Source: Saxidomus purpurata (lineage: Eukaryota; Mollusca; Bivalvia; Venerida; Veneridae). From it: DNA of 64,000 nucleotides. This document shows positions 11,238 through 22,700 of the stretch, one piece after another. A program made the translations under genes and the position numbers. Under the pieces are notes generated by a model, which was not told the DNA's origin, ran no database searches, and saw only the letters and a list, made by a program, of their open reading frames with translations. The stretch spans positions 32,713,863-32,777,862 of the forward strand of contig JAFMSR010000019.1 in the NCBI GenBank assembly GCA_022818135.1, read 5' to 3'. Numbering within the stretch: the stretch's first letter is position 1; each line of letters opens with the position of its first letter.

Positions 11238-11379
11238 CTGAAAAGAATTGGTTAATTTGAAACAGAAAGTGAACAAGATTGAGCAATTAAATATAAGTTA
11301 TCTAGTTTTTACTATCATAAGGTAACGTACCTTATCATTTTTTGAAAAAGCATAATGCAATGAAAAAGATAAAACATTA

Positions 11380-12930
11380 CAGTACTGCCAACGGTAATTT
11401 TTACAACCGAACCGCAACCGGAACCATTTAGAACCGCTACCGGACTGGGAACGAACCTGAGCGGACCGGACCGTTATAGAACCGTTACAATCGTTTGTAA
11501 CCGTTCACCGCAGTTAAAAATAGCATTTAGAAACTGAACGAAACGTTACTGTGAACGTTGCCATCAAGTGGTAATCGGTCGCGGGAAGTAACCAATCAGC
11601 ATCTTAGAGTGTGTAACATGTATATGTAGCATCGGGTTTAAGAATCGATTTTAAGTGATTCTTTAATTTTACATATCTGCAGTAAATGTAACAATACTAA
11701 TTCACGAACATAAGTATGCTAAACTTTGATACGATAAAAGTTAAATTCCGCACCTTCTACGTACTTGTTTAAAACAGAATTTAAGAAGGTAAACAGGTAT
11801 TCAAAATCCTTGTATTTCGACTTGAACGTGCGTATTTTTAAAAAAATAACTGAACGATTTTATATGACTAGTATACCCACGACAAGTATCTACCTTATGC
11901 ACAAGGCACACAATTTATACAAAGCATACCTAATTTCTTGACCAGGGGCGGTATGCGCACCTACCCCTAATTTAGGACCGCATGCACTCAGTCGTTAAAA
12001 GGCGTAAACCTTTCAATTTCTTCTCCCCAGTTTCTACAATTACAACTACAGTACACTACAATATAAATTCCAAGATTCATCATTAATTGACGCGTATGTC
12101 CATTGTTATTATTTAACAACAGTGGATCTTAATCAATGTCAATAAATTTTGAAATATTTAATTTAAAATTTGTTTCAAGTGTCTACGCTTTGATATTATT
12201 TAGGCATCTTTATCGTATGTAACAGGCATACATAATACAAGTACATTTTAAGATATAACATTTATAACTTCTGCAACAATAATTACGGTTAAATGACTTG
12301 CTATGTATGTACAGGGATCCTATATAATTATTCCTGGTATATAGAACATTACTTTCCCCGCATACATGAAGCGATGACGATATCAGACGACAGTGACATT
12401 CAGACGTAACAATCAAGTTTTATCACATTATAATTAGGTGGGAGAAGTCTGACCAGTCAAGCAGAGCGGATTTGAGATTTAGATCAAACAGCTTTCGCGG
12501 TGACTTATCGAAACTAACCAAGATGTCACACTGTATATTTTTTACATATAATTTGTAACGACATTTGCTTTAAAGATTAAGGGCAACCTCAGTTCGCTTG
12601 AAGTCCTAATTTACAAAATACTTTTAAATAAGAATGACTAATGAGGTGGTAATCTGATTAGAGTTGTTTTATATATACCAACTGGCAATTCACCAATTTC
12701 TTTACCGCTGTCTCTCTAAAATAGCGCCATTTCTTGTAACTTGTTAACTGTGAGTGAAGTCAGAAAATCAGATCGAAGAACCACTAAACACTGATTGAAA
12801 CGGTTCTTAGCGGAACGGACCGGTGAACAGTAGAGGACCGGTTTAACTGAATTGGAGCGCAAACGCAAACGAACCGCAAAAGAAATGGAACCGAACCGCT
12901 TAAATGGAAAAAATTCCGTTGGCAGTACTG
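11380..12930. mobile_element. non-autonomous hAT-like element, 1.55 kb
   Basis: Bounded by the inverted repeats CAGTACTGCCAACGG at 11380-11394 and 12916-12930, followed inward by AACCG/CGGTT-rich sequence. No transposase ORF is visible. It sits in the intron of the decayed PAN-Link copy; that intron (about 1.96 kb) minus the element (1.55 kb) is close to the 430 bp intron of the intact copy. The hAT assignment rests on the CAGT..GCCAACGG terminus and AACCGAACCG interior. I see no clean 8-bp target duplication. Confidence 0.65.
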
Positions 12931-13194
12931 TATCATTTGTAAAACGATGTGCAGCTTTTGATACACGTTTAATTTCAAATAAGGCCACGAAAATTGTGTT
13001 TCTGGTTTCCAGACCTACTTTAATTTTTTACTGCCGACCTCAGACATTTTCATAGTGATCAAAAAGATCAATTTAAAAGTGTTTTAGAGCAAAAAATGAA
13101 ACAAAACCGCCCTCAGAACTACATTATGTTTTGGCAAGGATAGCAGTTACTCGGATATATTATTTTGCCCAAAACAAAATGAGATTTTGATACT

Positions 13195-13545
13195 GAATTA
13201 ATTATTATCGGGATATTTCATTTGAGTCATAGTTCTTCATCAGGACGCATACTCTAACTCAAGCGGGATGCATTGTCTTGTCCATAAATCATTAACCGTG
13301 TCATATGCCGACATCAGACAATTGTCCAAAGATGATTCTAAGGAAAGTGGAAATACAACCCGGACGCATATAACATTGAACCGAACATTCTGCGTTACCC
13401 GTAGCTCTTATTTCTTCAAAAACATATTCTGCTTTCAATTTGTAATTTATTCGAGCTTTGTGATTGATGTTTCCTAAAGTAAAATATGTTTTTTCAATCA
13501 GAAATAACGTTAGTAACGGAAATTTCGTAAAATCCTTTCCTCTTT
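13195..13545 (-). pseudogene. PAN-domain exon, frameshifted and with lost donor
   Basis: Nucleotide-level homologue of 10105-10440. Lesions visible on the minus strand: a one-base insertion in the signal-peptide region, a further frame disruption after the RPGCIS region, TGA codons where the intact gene has the Gly-Trp before the exon end, and CCCGAT in place of the CAG|GT donor. The combination makes a sequencing artefact unlikely. Confidence 0.8.
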
Positions 13546-14119
13546 AGGTTACGTGCGTTTCGTATAAGTTTTAAACAACGGGTATTAATCGATAATCCTG
13601 GATTCCCCAAGAGGAAAAAATGATATAAACAACTACTTAGAAACACAGCCTGCTATTATACATGTATCTTTGAGATAACAGGGTATGTTCTGCATTATTC
13701 ATGTTTAGCTTTTAACAAATTGCGATATTTTATGTTCAAAACAAGTCATTCTTTATACTTTAAGATTTGTCAATAAACCTAACATGAAGGATTGAAAATA
13801 TGTAGATTATTTCAGAGCAATAGAGGGCTATGTGCATTTTTTATACCTTTAAGAAAATCAGCTTTAAAGTTAAAGATATAAATTAAAGATTTGATTATTT
13901 TATGAAATGATAGAGGTACATAGAGTATAATGATAGGTAAAATTATAAAGTTTAAACACGTGTTTTATGCCCTGATAAAGAATTTTGCGGTAAGCCCCCT
14001 TTTGCTCAAATATGATAGCTGTCAAATATCCCCTTGTTACTGTAAAATAAAAGACTTGTTTAAACGTGATCATAGGTTAAAAGATATTTGTATAGTTACT
14101 ACGTATACAACGAACCCTT
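13546..14119. other. no gene recognised
   Basis: AT-rich sequence with short chance ORFs only. Confidence 0.5.
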
Positions 14120-14285
14120 GGGGCCATTAATTATTTTTTTTATATCCGGAGTTTGTTATATCCATATAGCATTTTCATTTGAAATAAAGAAGGAAAACAC
14201 ATCGGGTCCAGATATGTTTTTGTTAAATCCGAAATTTCGCTATATCCCGAGTCGTAATATACGGTGTTTACCGTATTGAAATGCT
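14120..14285. repeat. 'TATATCCGGAGTT / TTCGTTATA' dispersed repeat copy
   Basis: Contains TTATATCCGGAGTTTGTTAT, a Thr/Lys-rich central block and CTATATCCCGAGT. Related copies lie at 42755-42920, 53780-53945, 60665-60910 and 61010-61200. Confidence 0.6.
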
Positions 14286-14545
14286 ATGTCCTCGGAAATA
14301 GCATGCAAATTGTCATATAACAGTAATAGCGTTCATTTTGCCATACTCCGGTTAAAATTCCATATTGAACCTTCCAGTTTTTGTTATTCAAACTAATTGT
14401 CATCACTGTTCATGTCAGGGTTTTCAATATCAGGTTCAGGCAAACTGGAAGTTTTTCTGGAAAAAGAGATGCCATTTTCGTTACAAGTAAATGTAAAAAT
14501 TGAAAAACAAATTAAATGTCTTCCAACTCTCGTCGCGTTACTGAC

Positions 14546-15070
14546 TTAAATCTCAATGAACGCATCTTTGTCAAAGTTATAGTTGCAAAACAAACTTTCA
14601 GACTCAGAATTTCTCATCTCAATCCATTTGATATCCAACCAATTAACTTTTTCATTTGCAGTTGAGCTTTTCATGTCATTTCTGACAGACATCTTGCAAG
14701 CTTCTAAGTCATAAATATCATCAAACTTAAATGGGGTAACACCATTCGGATTTTTTCGCTTCGCCATTGCCACTATTGTATCCCATTGAGAAGGAACATA
14801 TTCATTTGTGTTTGTATTTGCATGTTCTACTGCAGCACGCATATAATCGCATTCCATCTTAGAATGGCCACGCACTAATATATTCAATATGCTTATTATT
14901 GAGCATTGCATACAAAAGCCCCAGTAACAAACTGGTTCCTGTTTTGGCCTCCACAAGTGTCCGAGTACAGTACTTCTTCTTTTACAGTATTTGGTAAAGA
15001 ACTGATGTAAGTGATTAGGCATTTCCCTATGAAATGGCAAAACTTATGAACAATGGTAGATATTTGTTTG
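14546..15070 (-). pseudogene. transposase-like (DDE/DUF-type) gene remnant, frameshifted
   Basis: One minus frame contains LYSDTCGGQNRNQF (14.93-15.00 kb). A second frame continues with RGHSKMECDYMRAAVEHA and YVPSQWDTIVAMAKRKNP down to about residue 164. Together they match the order of motifs in a widespread, poorly named invertebrate transposase-derived family (SD-C-GGQN-N, then GH-x2-xECD). The join needs at least two frameshifts (near 14.92 and 14.87 kb), so it is broken. The N-terminal part and terminal repeats are not seen. Family name is uncertain. Confidence 0.6.
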
Positions 15071-15215
15071 AGTCTTGAAGATATGTAATTCATTCAATCT
15101 TGAAGTGGAAAACTTGTGAAGAATGATAGATATTTGTTCGGATCTTGAAGATATATAAACCATTAAATCTTGAAGTGGCAAACTTGTGAACAATGATAGA
15201 TATTTGTTTGGTTTC
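15030..15215. repeat. three ~60 bp tandem units
   Basis: Units of the form GGCAAAACTTATGAACAATG ... GATATTTGTTTG ... CTTGAAGATATGTAA repeat three times, adjoining the transposase-like remnant. Confidence 0.75.
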
Positions 15216-16280
15216 CTGTTAATGGCGAGATTAATATAATTACTCCTAATTCATAGACATTAAAGACGTTTTTGAAAAGCAAAGTCTGCAGGCGAGACAC
15301 TCCAAAATATTTACATTGTAACTTTAAAAAACCTCAAGCAATTTTATTTTGGCAAGTTCATGTATCATTACTTAGCCTAAAGGTTTAAGCTATACATTCC
15401 AGTCATCATCGGTAAATTCTGCGTTTAAAATCATGTTGCAGTACCGTAAACCATTCAATAATATATGTAAAATTAATGGGTGGATAACAATTTATTACAG
15501 ATAGCCTCTATGCAGATTATCATATTACGTTCGTTGAACACAAACTTTATGTTTGGGGAACAAAACCTGCTAGATGTTTGAAGTGCCCGATAAAACAAGT
15601 CAAGTGTATATACTATGGTGGATAGGAAAGTGAATGATATTCTAAAAGGAGCACACATTAACATTATGTGATATGATAAGACACCATGTGCTTCTGTCGT
15701 TTGCATCTGATTACAAGCAAGCAAGTACTTATGTTGGCACAAAATGGTTTAAAGTCTCATTAACACTTAAGATACTCATAAACAGAGCCACTACTTATCA
15801 TGTTGCCGAGATTTAAATGTCACAAACTATGTTAAAGTCCCATTAGCACTTTAAGATACACATGAATACAGATAATAATTTCACGGATATAAGAACGATA
15901 GTATTGTCTTCTCTTTAGTTTAAACAATATTGACCAATACAATTTCTATACCTTTTGTCGATTTTTCTCGAAAAAGCGTCGTCAGAGTGCGTTTCTTTAT
16001 TGGATTACTTTCTATAGTATTTGAACCGTAATTGGAGTGTGCCCTACAACAACCATTGGAACTTTTTTTCATACGCTAATCAAAATAGTGCGATAAAATT
16101 TAGGTAAAATCTTCCTTACACTTTTTTCATGTACAATCAGTTTTTAATTGATGTAAAACTATAGTTTTGACACTATTTCAAAACTAATTTGAATTAATAT
16201 AATTTGGCAATGTCATTGAAAAATCTGTGCTATATGAACAGTATGAACTCGCGATTTAAAATGCAACGTTAGGAATGTTT
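15216..16280. other. intergenic, no gene recognised
   Basis: AT-rich sequence between the transposase-like remnant and the transporter 3' end; only a chance ORF (15473-15742). Confidence 0.5.
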
Positions 16281-16296
16281 TTCGAATAAATAATGG

Positions 16297-16302
16297 TTTA
16301 TT
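16297..16302 (-). terminator. candidate polyadenylation signal AATAAA of the SLC5 gene
   Basis: Minus-strand AATAAA about 220 nt after the transporter stop codon. Position and orientation suit a 3' UTR end; no cleavage evidence is available from sequence alone. Confidence 0.35.
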
Positions 16303-16519
16303 TCGCTGATAGGAAATCTTTCTTTGTTAGATACCACCTACAAGTGTTTTTATATCAGCAGTGTAAATGAGACTTTAACCTATTTTTACTGATGTGCTAC
16401 ATGTATAATATAACAAGACGTGATGATTTGAGATGTAAACACGTGCATGTTTAAGAAAAAGTCTTTAAAACATTTTTTTCAAAATACATTTCACACTAAA
16501 AATGGGGTTTCGGCCAGCA

Positions 16520-16783
16520 TTACTTGTCTATTTCATCATATTTAGGAGGGATTTCAGAATTAAGCGGATTGCAGAACGGTGGATATCCGTTGTCAGGCTG
16601 GTATATGACGTTGTCGTATACAAAATGCGGAGTGTTGGACTGTCGGTAGGTCAAACCGGAGACACCGCCTGGTAACGGTGAGTTGGCTTTTGGGGTAAGA
16701 GGTGTCTTTTTGTTGGCATCGGATTGTTCACGTATGACTCCATTTTCTACGACTATTTCTTGATCTCTGTCATGTTGTATATC
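16520..16783 (-). CDS. SLC5 exon 15 (C-terminal cytoplasmic tail, stop)
   Basis: Acceptor CTTTCAG at 16784-16790, phase 0. Encodes 87 hydrophilic residues (HDRDQEIVVENGV ... PPKYDEIDK) and stops at TAA 16520-16522. Confidence 0.85.
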   Translation of the reverse strand, partial: DIQHDRDQEIVVENGVIREQSDANKKTPLTPKANSPLPGGVSGLTYRQSNTPHFVYDNVIYQPDNGYPPFCNPLNSEIPPKYDEIDK

Positions 16784-19700
16784 CTGAAAGAATTTGAAGT
16801 TTGATGGTGATTACGAACTTAACTTTGAGGAAAACATCAATACTTGTTCTGGCCTGAGTTTGACTATACAAAACAATACGTTTTTGTGTTTTAATATTTG
16901 TGGTACTTTCCATACTTTTGTGAAGTTTTTCCGGTTGTTTTTGCTAACAATGCTTTGAAAAAGTGTTGCCATTGTATATTTCAGTATTTGAGTTGTACTT
17001 AGTACTCTTTGTTACGGGTGTGGATTTGCCTGCTTGTTTGGGGGGGGGGGGGGGCTATGCTTGTCTTAATTATTCGATAGTTTTACTAAAAATATTTATA
17101 CTGACTCACAATGTTCTCGGCTTTACCAGACCGTCAATCACACAAATACTTTGAAATGGACACCTTAAATTACATGCAATGACATGAATATTCTGGCAAG
17201 TATTTAAATAAATGATATTTTACTGAAATGACGGTAGTAACAAATCAAAGGACTGAAAGTTCTGGAGGATCGATTGCCTCTGAACAACACAGTCTGCACA
17301 CATACATATGTTAATATCAGGACAACATAGACTGTACACATACATGTGTGAATATCAGGACAACCCTTGCACGAGTAAAGTTATAAACTGGAGACACAAC
17401 TGTCCACAAATTTTGACCTTTCACCATTTGTGTAAACTTTACTTTTGAGATAGGAACCCATGTGCTTACTTTATGTCATTCAGTGACTATGTTCAACTAC
17501 CGTATGAAGTATTAAGCTGTGAAGCGTAACTGAGAAATGGATTTTCACAAAACTGAACTGAAAATTCATGGTCATTTTAATGTCATTCAAAAGTTATGGC
17601 ATATGCCCATAAGGTTGATTGTATTGTGCCAATTAATTCGGATTTAACGTCGAGCCAAACAGCTAAGGTCATATTGCAACTTCCGGCTTTCATGGAGGAG
17701 GAAGACCCTGGGTGCCAACTCCCTGTACCAGAATTTGGGGGTCATTTAGAAATTCCGAGGGTCATACCCTTTATTGTAAAAAAAATAAAAGGCATGACTA
17801 TATGTTAAAGAAGTTTTATTCACTTTACTTCTGTAAAACTGCATGTTATACATCACAAAATGGTGGGTAATCAAAGGGTTGGCAAGACAACAGGTGTTTC
17901 ACTTTGGATGCTTTCCATTTCTCGAAAGTCAAATTTGTCCACAAAGCGAATTTGTCATAAGTGCATTCAACCAAAGACAATAAACTTGGATATTATTTGG
18001 CACACTTAAACCCCTTTAATAGTGACAGTCTGATCGAAATGACTACACAATGATAATTAAAATCACTCAGAAAGACGTTTTTGTTTCCCCTATTAAGGTT
18101 CGTCGACCATCTCTTGTTGTGCGTCTACGATCTATGATGACGGTATCATAAGAATCAACACACACAAAAACGCAATGGTACAAAATGCAGGTCGATCCGA
18201 AATCAGACGACAACGACGACGGAATAGGGTCAAAATTAGACATATCCCATACCGGAAGCGTATTTTATCAACAATTTATCTTGCATTTCGAAGCGTTTTG
18301 AGAGGTTTTGAAATGTTGTTTTTGTAGTAATTTGATCATACACATTTTAATTGCGTCACAGAAGACGCTCTTTGCTATTTCTGTTGCGTAATTAACAAAA
18401 TGGGTGCGTCAAAACCACAGAAAACGCGCTCTCGCGGAAACACTGAGTTTAGTGTATTTCTCATGTCACATCGGTCTGACGATAAAGACCGCGTAGGAAA
18501 ATAGTTCTATACAAAACAGATACCTCGTTGATTTAAGTTACAAAGTATAAAATAAAAAGCAATATAATATTATGCTATTCTGAAATGTTTTGATATTATT
18601 TAGATCTGTTACTATATAATTTTTAAAACAGAGGACAGCATAATTCGTAACAACGGAATATATGGAACTACTTGTTTGTATGTAAAGAGTTCGGCCGTAA
18701 GGAAGCTATACTCTGTTAACTTTGGATCCGATTGAATAAATCAATCGATCCAAAAAGCACTCTATTTCAGTGCTTTGGTTTATCAAAAATATAAAATATA
18801 CTTAACAACTTTAAAAACGTAACTAAGGATTTGATTGATATTTTGTTGTAATTGCAAGTTAGAATACTTTGCCTTTTGCCGTTTATTCAACAACTTCACT
18901 ACAATATTCAAGCATAATTTCGTTTGTAAACGTCAACAATTTTGCATATGATGAGATAAATCCAATGCCCAATATCAATTAATTACTGCAAAGCTTTCGT
19001 TTTTAAAGTTGTTTAGTATTATATCTTCCTTGTACTGTTGTATTGTTAGAATGACAATAGAAAAAAAACATACCGCCGGGTCTTGGAACTCATACCCACA
19101 TCGACAAGGTTTTCTCCATCGGCCTGGTAGGTAACAGAACAAACGGTCGAAGAAAGGTATTAGATACTTTGGATCGATCTCTTCTTGGGGAAGAAGTGGT
19201 GCTAGAAAAACAATACAGTGAACTATACTTAAATAACGAACCCCATTGAGCCATTTACATGTATTTCTTTCATACATAGTTTATAAAACGTTTTCATATT
19301 TAGATTCGAGTCCAGAACTTGTTTTCCTTATATCCGATAATTCGTTATATACTGAATTTACTGTTGTGATGACTTCATTTTTTAATGTATTTTTTCCGTG
19401 GTTTAGTTTTTGTGATTAAACAACTTATTATTATGAGGCCAAAAACTATATGAATGTGTGTTTCCGGCCCCCTCCCCCTCCCCCCTGACCGACCTTGACT
19501 TCTACTCCGGCTCATCAACTTCCGGTCAGATTCTTACCAGCAACTGTAACAGTAGTGTATTTGTTGCTAAATATTTAACAGGCAAGGACACAAAATAGAG
19601 CTATATGTGCATTTCTGGTCTACTTGCTAAAGGTCAGTCTGCAGTTATATTGTTGTTTTTTCGTTTTAATTTTGCACTTTTTTGCTCTAAAAACTTTTGA

Positions 19701-22700
19701 AAACTAGTAAGTAAGTAAGTAAGTAAGTAAGTAACGTCTTTATTTAATGAGGCTTACGCATTCGGTTTCCCGAACTTCCATGCGGGCCTCAAACTGGTCT
19801 TTTTGATAGTTTCTTGTGAAAATAGTTTGAGGTCGGCAGTAAAACGTTAAGGTAAGTCAAGAGACAAGAAATACACATTTTCGCGGACATAATTAGACAA
19901 GAAATATTCATAGTTAATTCACTAAATAATTTAAAATTGTAATATCTCTGATACCGGTTGCTATGCTGACGACCAGGCCCACGATGACGGCTGTAGCAGT
20001 ACCTATTGATGGATACCAAAGGTATGATACTGTGTACAACAACTCAACTCCTGATCTGGAAATTTAAAAAATAAACAACATTTTAAATCATAAAATACAA
20101 AAAAAAGTTTGCTATTGCTCAAATTGTTTGCGAAAATAAAAATTACGTATTTGGAGGAGGCGTAGTAATTAATATATTTCACCTGAAACTGTGGGCGAAA
20201 AACGTTAACATCTGCTTAACTTATACAACATGGAGAATATACGGTACTTAGATTACTTACAGTTCATCAGTCGTTGTAGAAGCTGCAAGTGTTGTTGATC
20301 CATTTACCATGTCAACTGCATATTCAAATGTACAGTTATCTGTGGGAAAGTCCAGTTTATATCCGCTTGATGGCAGGTTATACGCGCCGATACTTATCCA
20401 CAGCGGTAAGACAAGCCCTACAAAGCCACCAGCTACACATCCCTGTGGAAGGAAATGAAAAACCAACGATTATCCCGACATGGTCCCTCGGGTAATCGGA
20501 AGTAATTCTTGAACCTATTCCATTCGGAATACATTGAAGCGTGACGTTGAAATACCATCTTTTGAGATTCTTTTTTATTTTATGTGTGTCGGAAGTTCCA
20601 CTCATTGAAATTATCACAATCTGTTACCCTGATTAACCGAGCGTATAGATGAATGCTGGAAACCTAACAATGCTTTTTTCCACGTTTTTCAACATTTTAT
20701 TGAAACACATCTAAATTTAACAAACGTACAGTTTAAAACATAAAATATACAGAAATATTATTAGTACGTGTATTTATGTAATATCATGTTAATTTCACCC
20801 ATGAACACCAAAAGAAGTTATTTTCGCTCGTGGCTGCGCCACTCATGCGCATGTCACTTTTGGTGCCACTCGGTGATACATGTATAATAACAATAATAAA
20901 ATATGATAACGTGATATTTCACCGAAACCAACAATTATCCTCAATGTAACCTACGTGGTCTGAAGCCACATTCATTATGGTAACGTAATCTACAACTTTG
21001 AATGTCTAACCTGCTCAGATTTTAAGGACGAGGAATTCCTGTAATATTGATTCAAACATAAACAAATGTGCTTACCAACCAATTAGCCCAAGGAAAGACT
21101 CCTCCCAGTAGAAAAATGCCCAGAAGAGGCCCTGACGCCGCTCCTGTGAAACTTAGAGATGCCTGTAAAAAAGATTTAAAACTGTACGACTGTTTTTCAC
21201 ATTTGTCGACAATCTTAACATATGGGGTAGTTATTTCGCATTTTAGTGACAGTCAGGGTTTCACATTTGTCGAAAATTTTCACATATAGAGGAAACTGAT
21301 CTGACAATGTGATCATTTTCACATTTGGAGTGGCGTACACGGGTACGTACATGTAGCAGCTGTAAAATCTTCGAAAGCGTGAAGGGGTAATTAATCACAA
21401 ACGCCAGATCACAACACTAACAATGAAATAGACAAAATTTGTTTATAAATATCAATCAAAATATGTGTACAGTACTTGTACAGTGTACCTGTAAAACAGT
21501 TCCGCCCAAATTTTGCGCCATAAAAGCAAATCCTACGCCTGCCGCACCGTACAGTATCACTATAAAATAAATATTTGCGATAGAAAAAGATCTAAAAATA
21601 ACTAAAAATGACACGATGTTCAAGTCACATGTCCTAAAACATGTGACGGGAAATCATATCAGTAAACAGTCCTAAAAAATGTGGCGGGAAATCATATACA
21701 CAAAGTATGTCACCAGTCCTAAGAAAATGTGGCGGGAAATCACATTTTGTAACCAGTCCTAAAAAATGTGGCGGGAAATCATATGCGTAACCAGTCCTAC
21801 GAAAATGTGGCGGGAAATCAATGTGGTTGCTGCCTGCTGCATTGTCTATTATTTCAAATTGCCACACTCGGATGATATTGTGTGGCGATGTGTCTACGTG
21901 ACTGTGTCAGCTGTGTTTCGTGTCAGTATCCAATAGTATTGACGAACATATTTCAACAACATAAAGGTGTTCGCCCACACTTTCATTTCTCCAAAATGAT
22001 ATATTCAAACCAAATGTAAAAGTAAATGCTAGAATCAACATTCTAACATGACTCACGATTTTGTCTCTATAAACAAAGAGTAGAAAAATTATGTTATATT
22101 AAACCATAAACAACGCAAGAACCGATATGCTGTAAATATGACGTCATATTGCGCCGCATGACGTTAAATGGGCGTTCGCGTAGAAAATAATGCTTTACAT
22201 TTATTCACCTTTTGTAATATATGGTCATGTTAGAATCGAAATAACATCCTTTTCAGTGTTGTTGTCGGCTAATAAACAATAATTTGTCGTACTGATTCGC
22301 AGTTATAAACCACTCAGGCCTTCGGCCTTCGTGGCTAATTACTGCATATCAGTACTCCAGATCATTGTTTATTAAACGACTTACACCGCTTGAACGGATG
22401 TTATTTCATAAATATAATTAAAAATCATAATGATAGCTACTGGAGAAAAAAAATCTGCAACGCTTTATAATTTCAAAAAACAAGAGGGCCATGATGACCT
22501 ATATCGGTCAGGCCCCTGAGTACAAGTGCACTTAGTAACTAAAGAAGTCACTTGTGGCTAAAGGGAGTCACTAGTTGCTAAGGTAGTCAATGGTTGCAAG
22601 GGAAATCACAGGTTGCTAAAGAAGTCAGCTGTTGCTAGTTCGGTAGCAAGGGGACGCCTAAGGTTGCTAAGGAAGTCACTGGTTACTAAGGGTGCTCATT

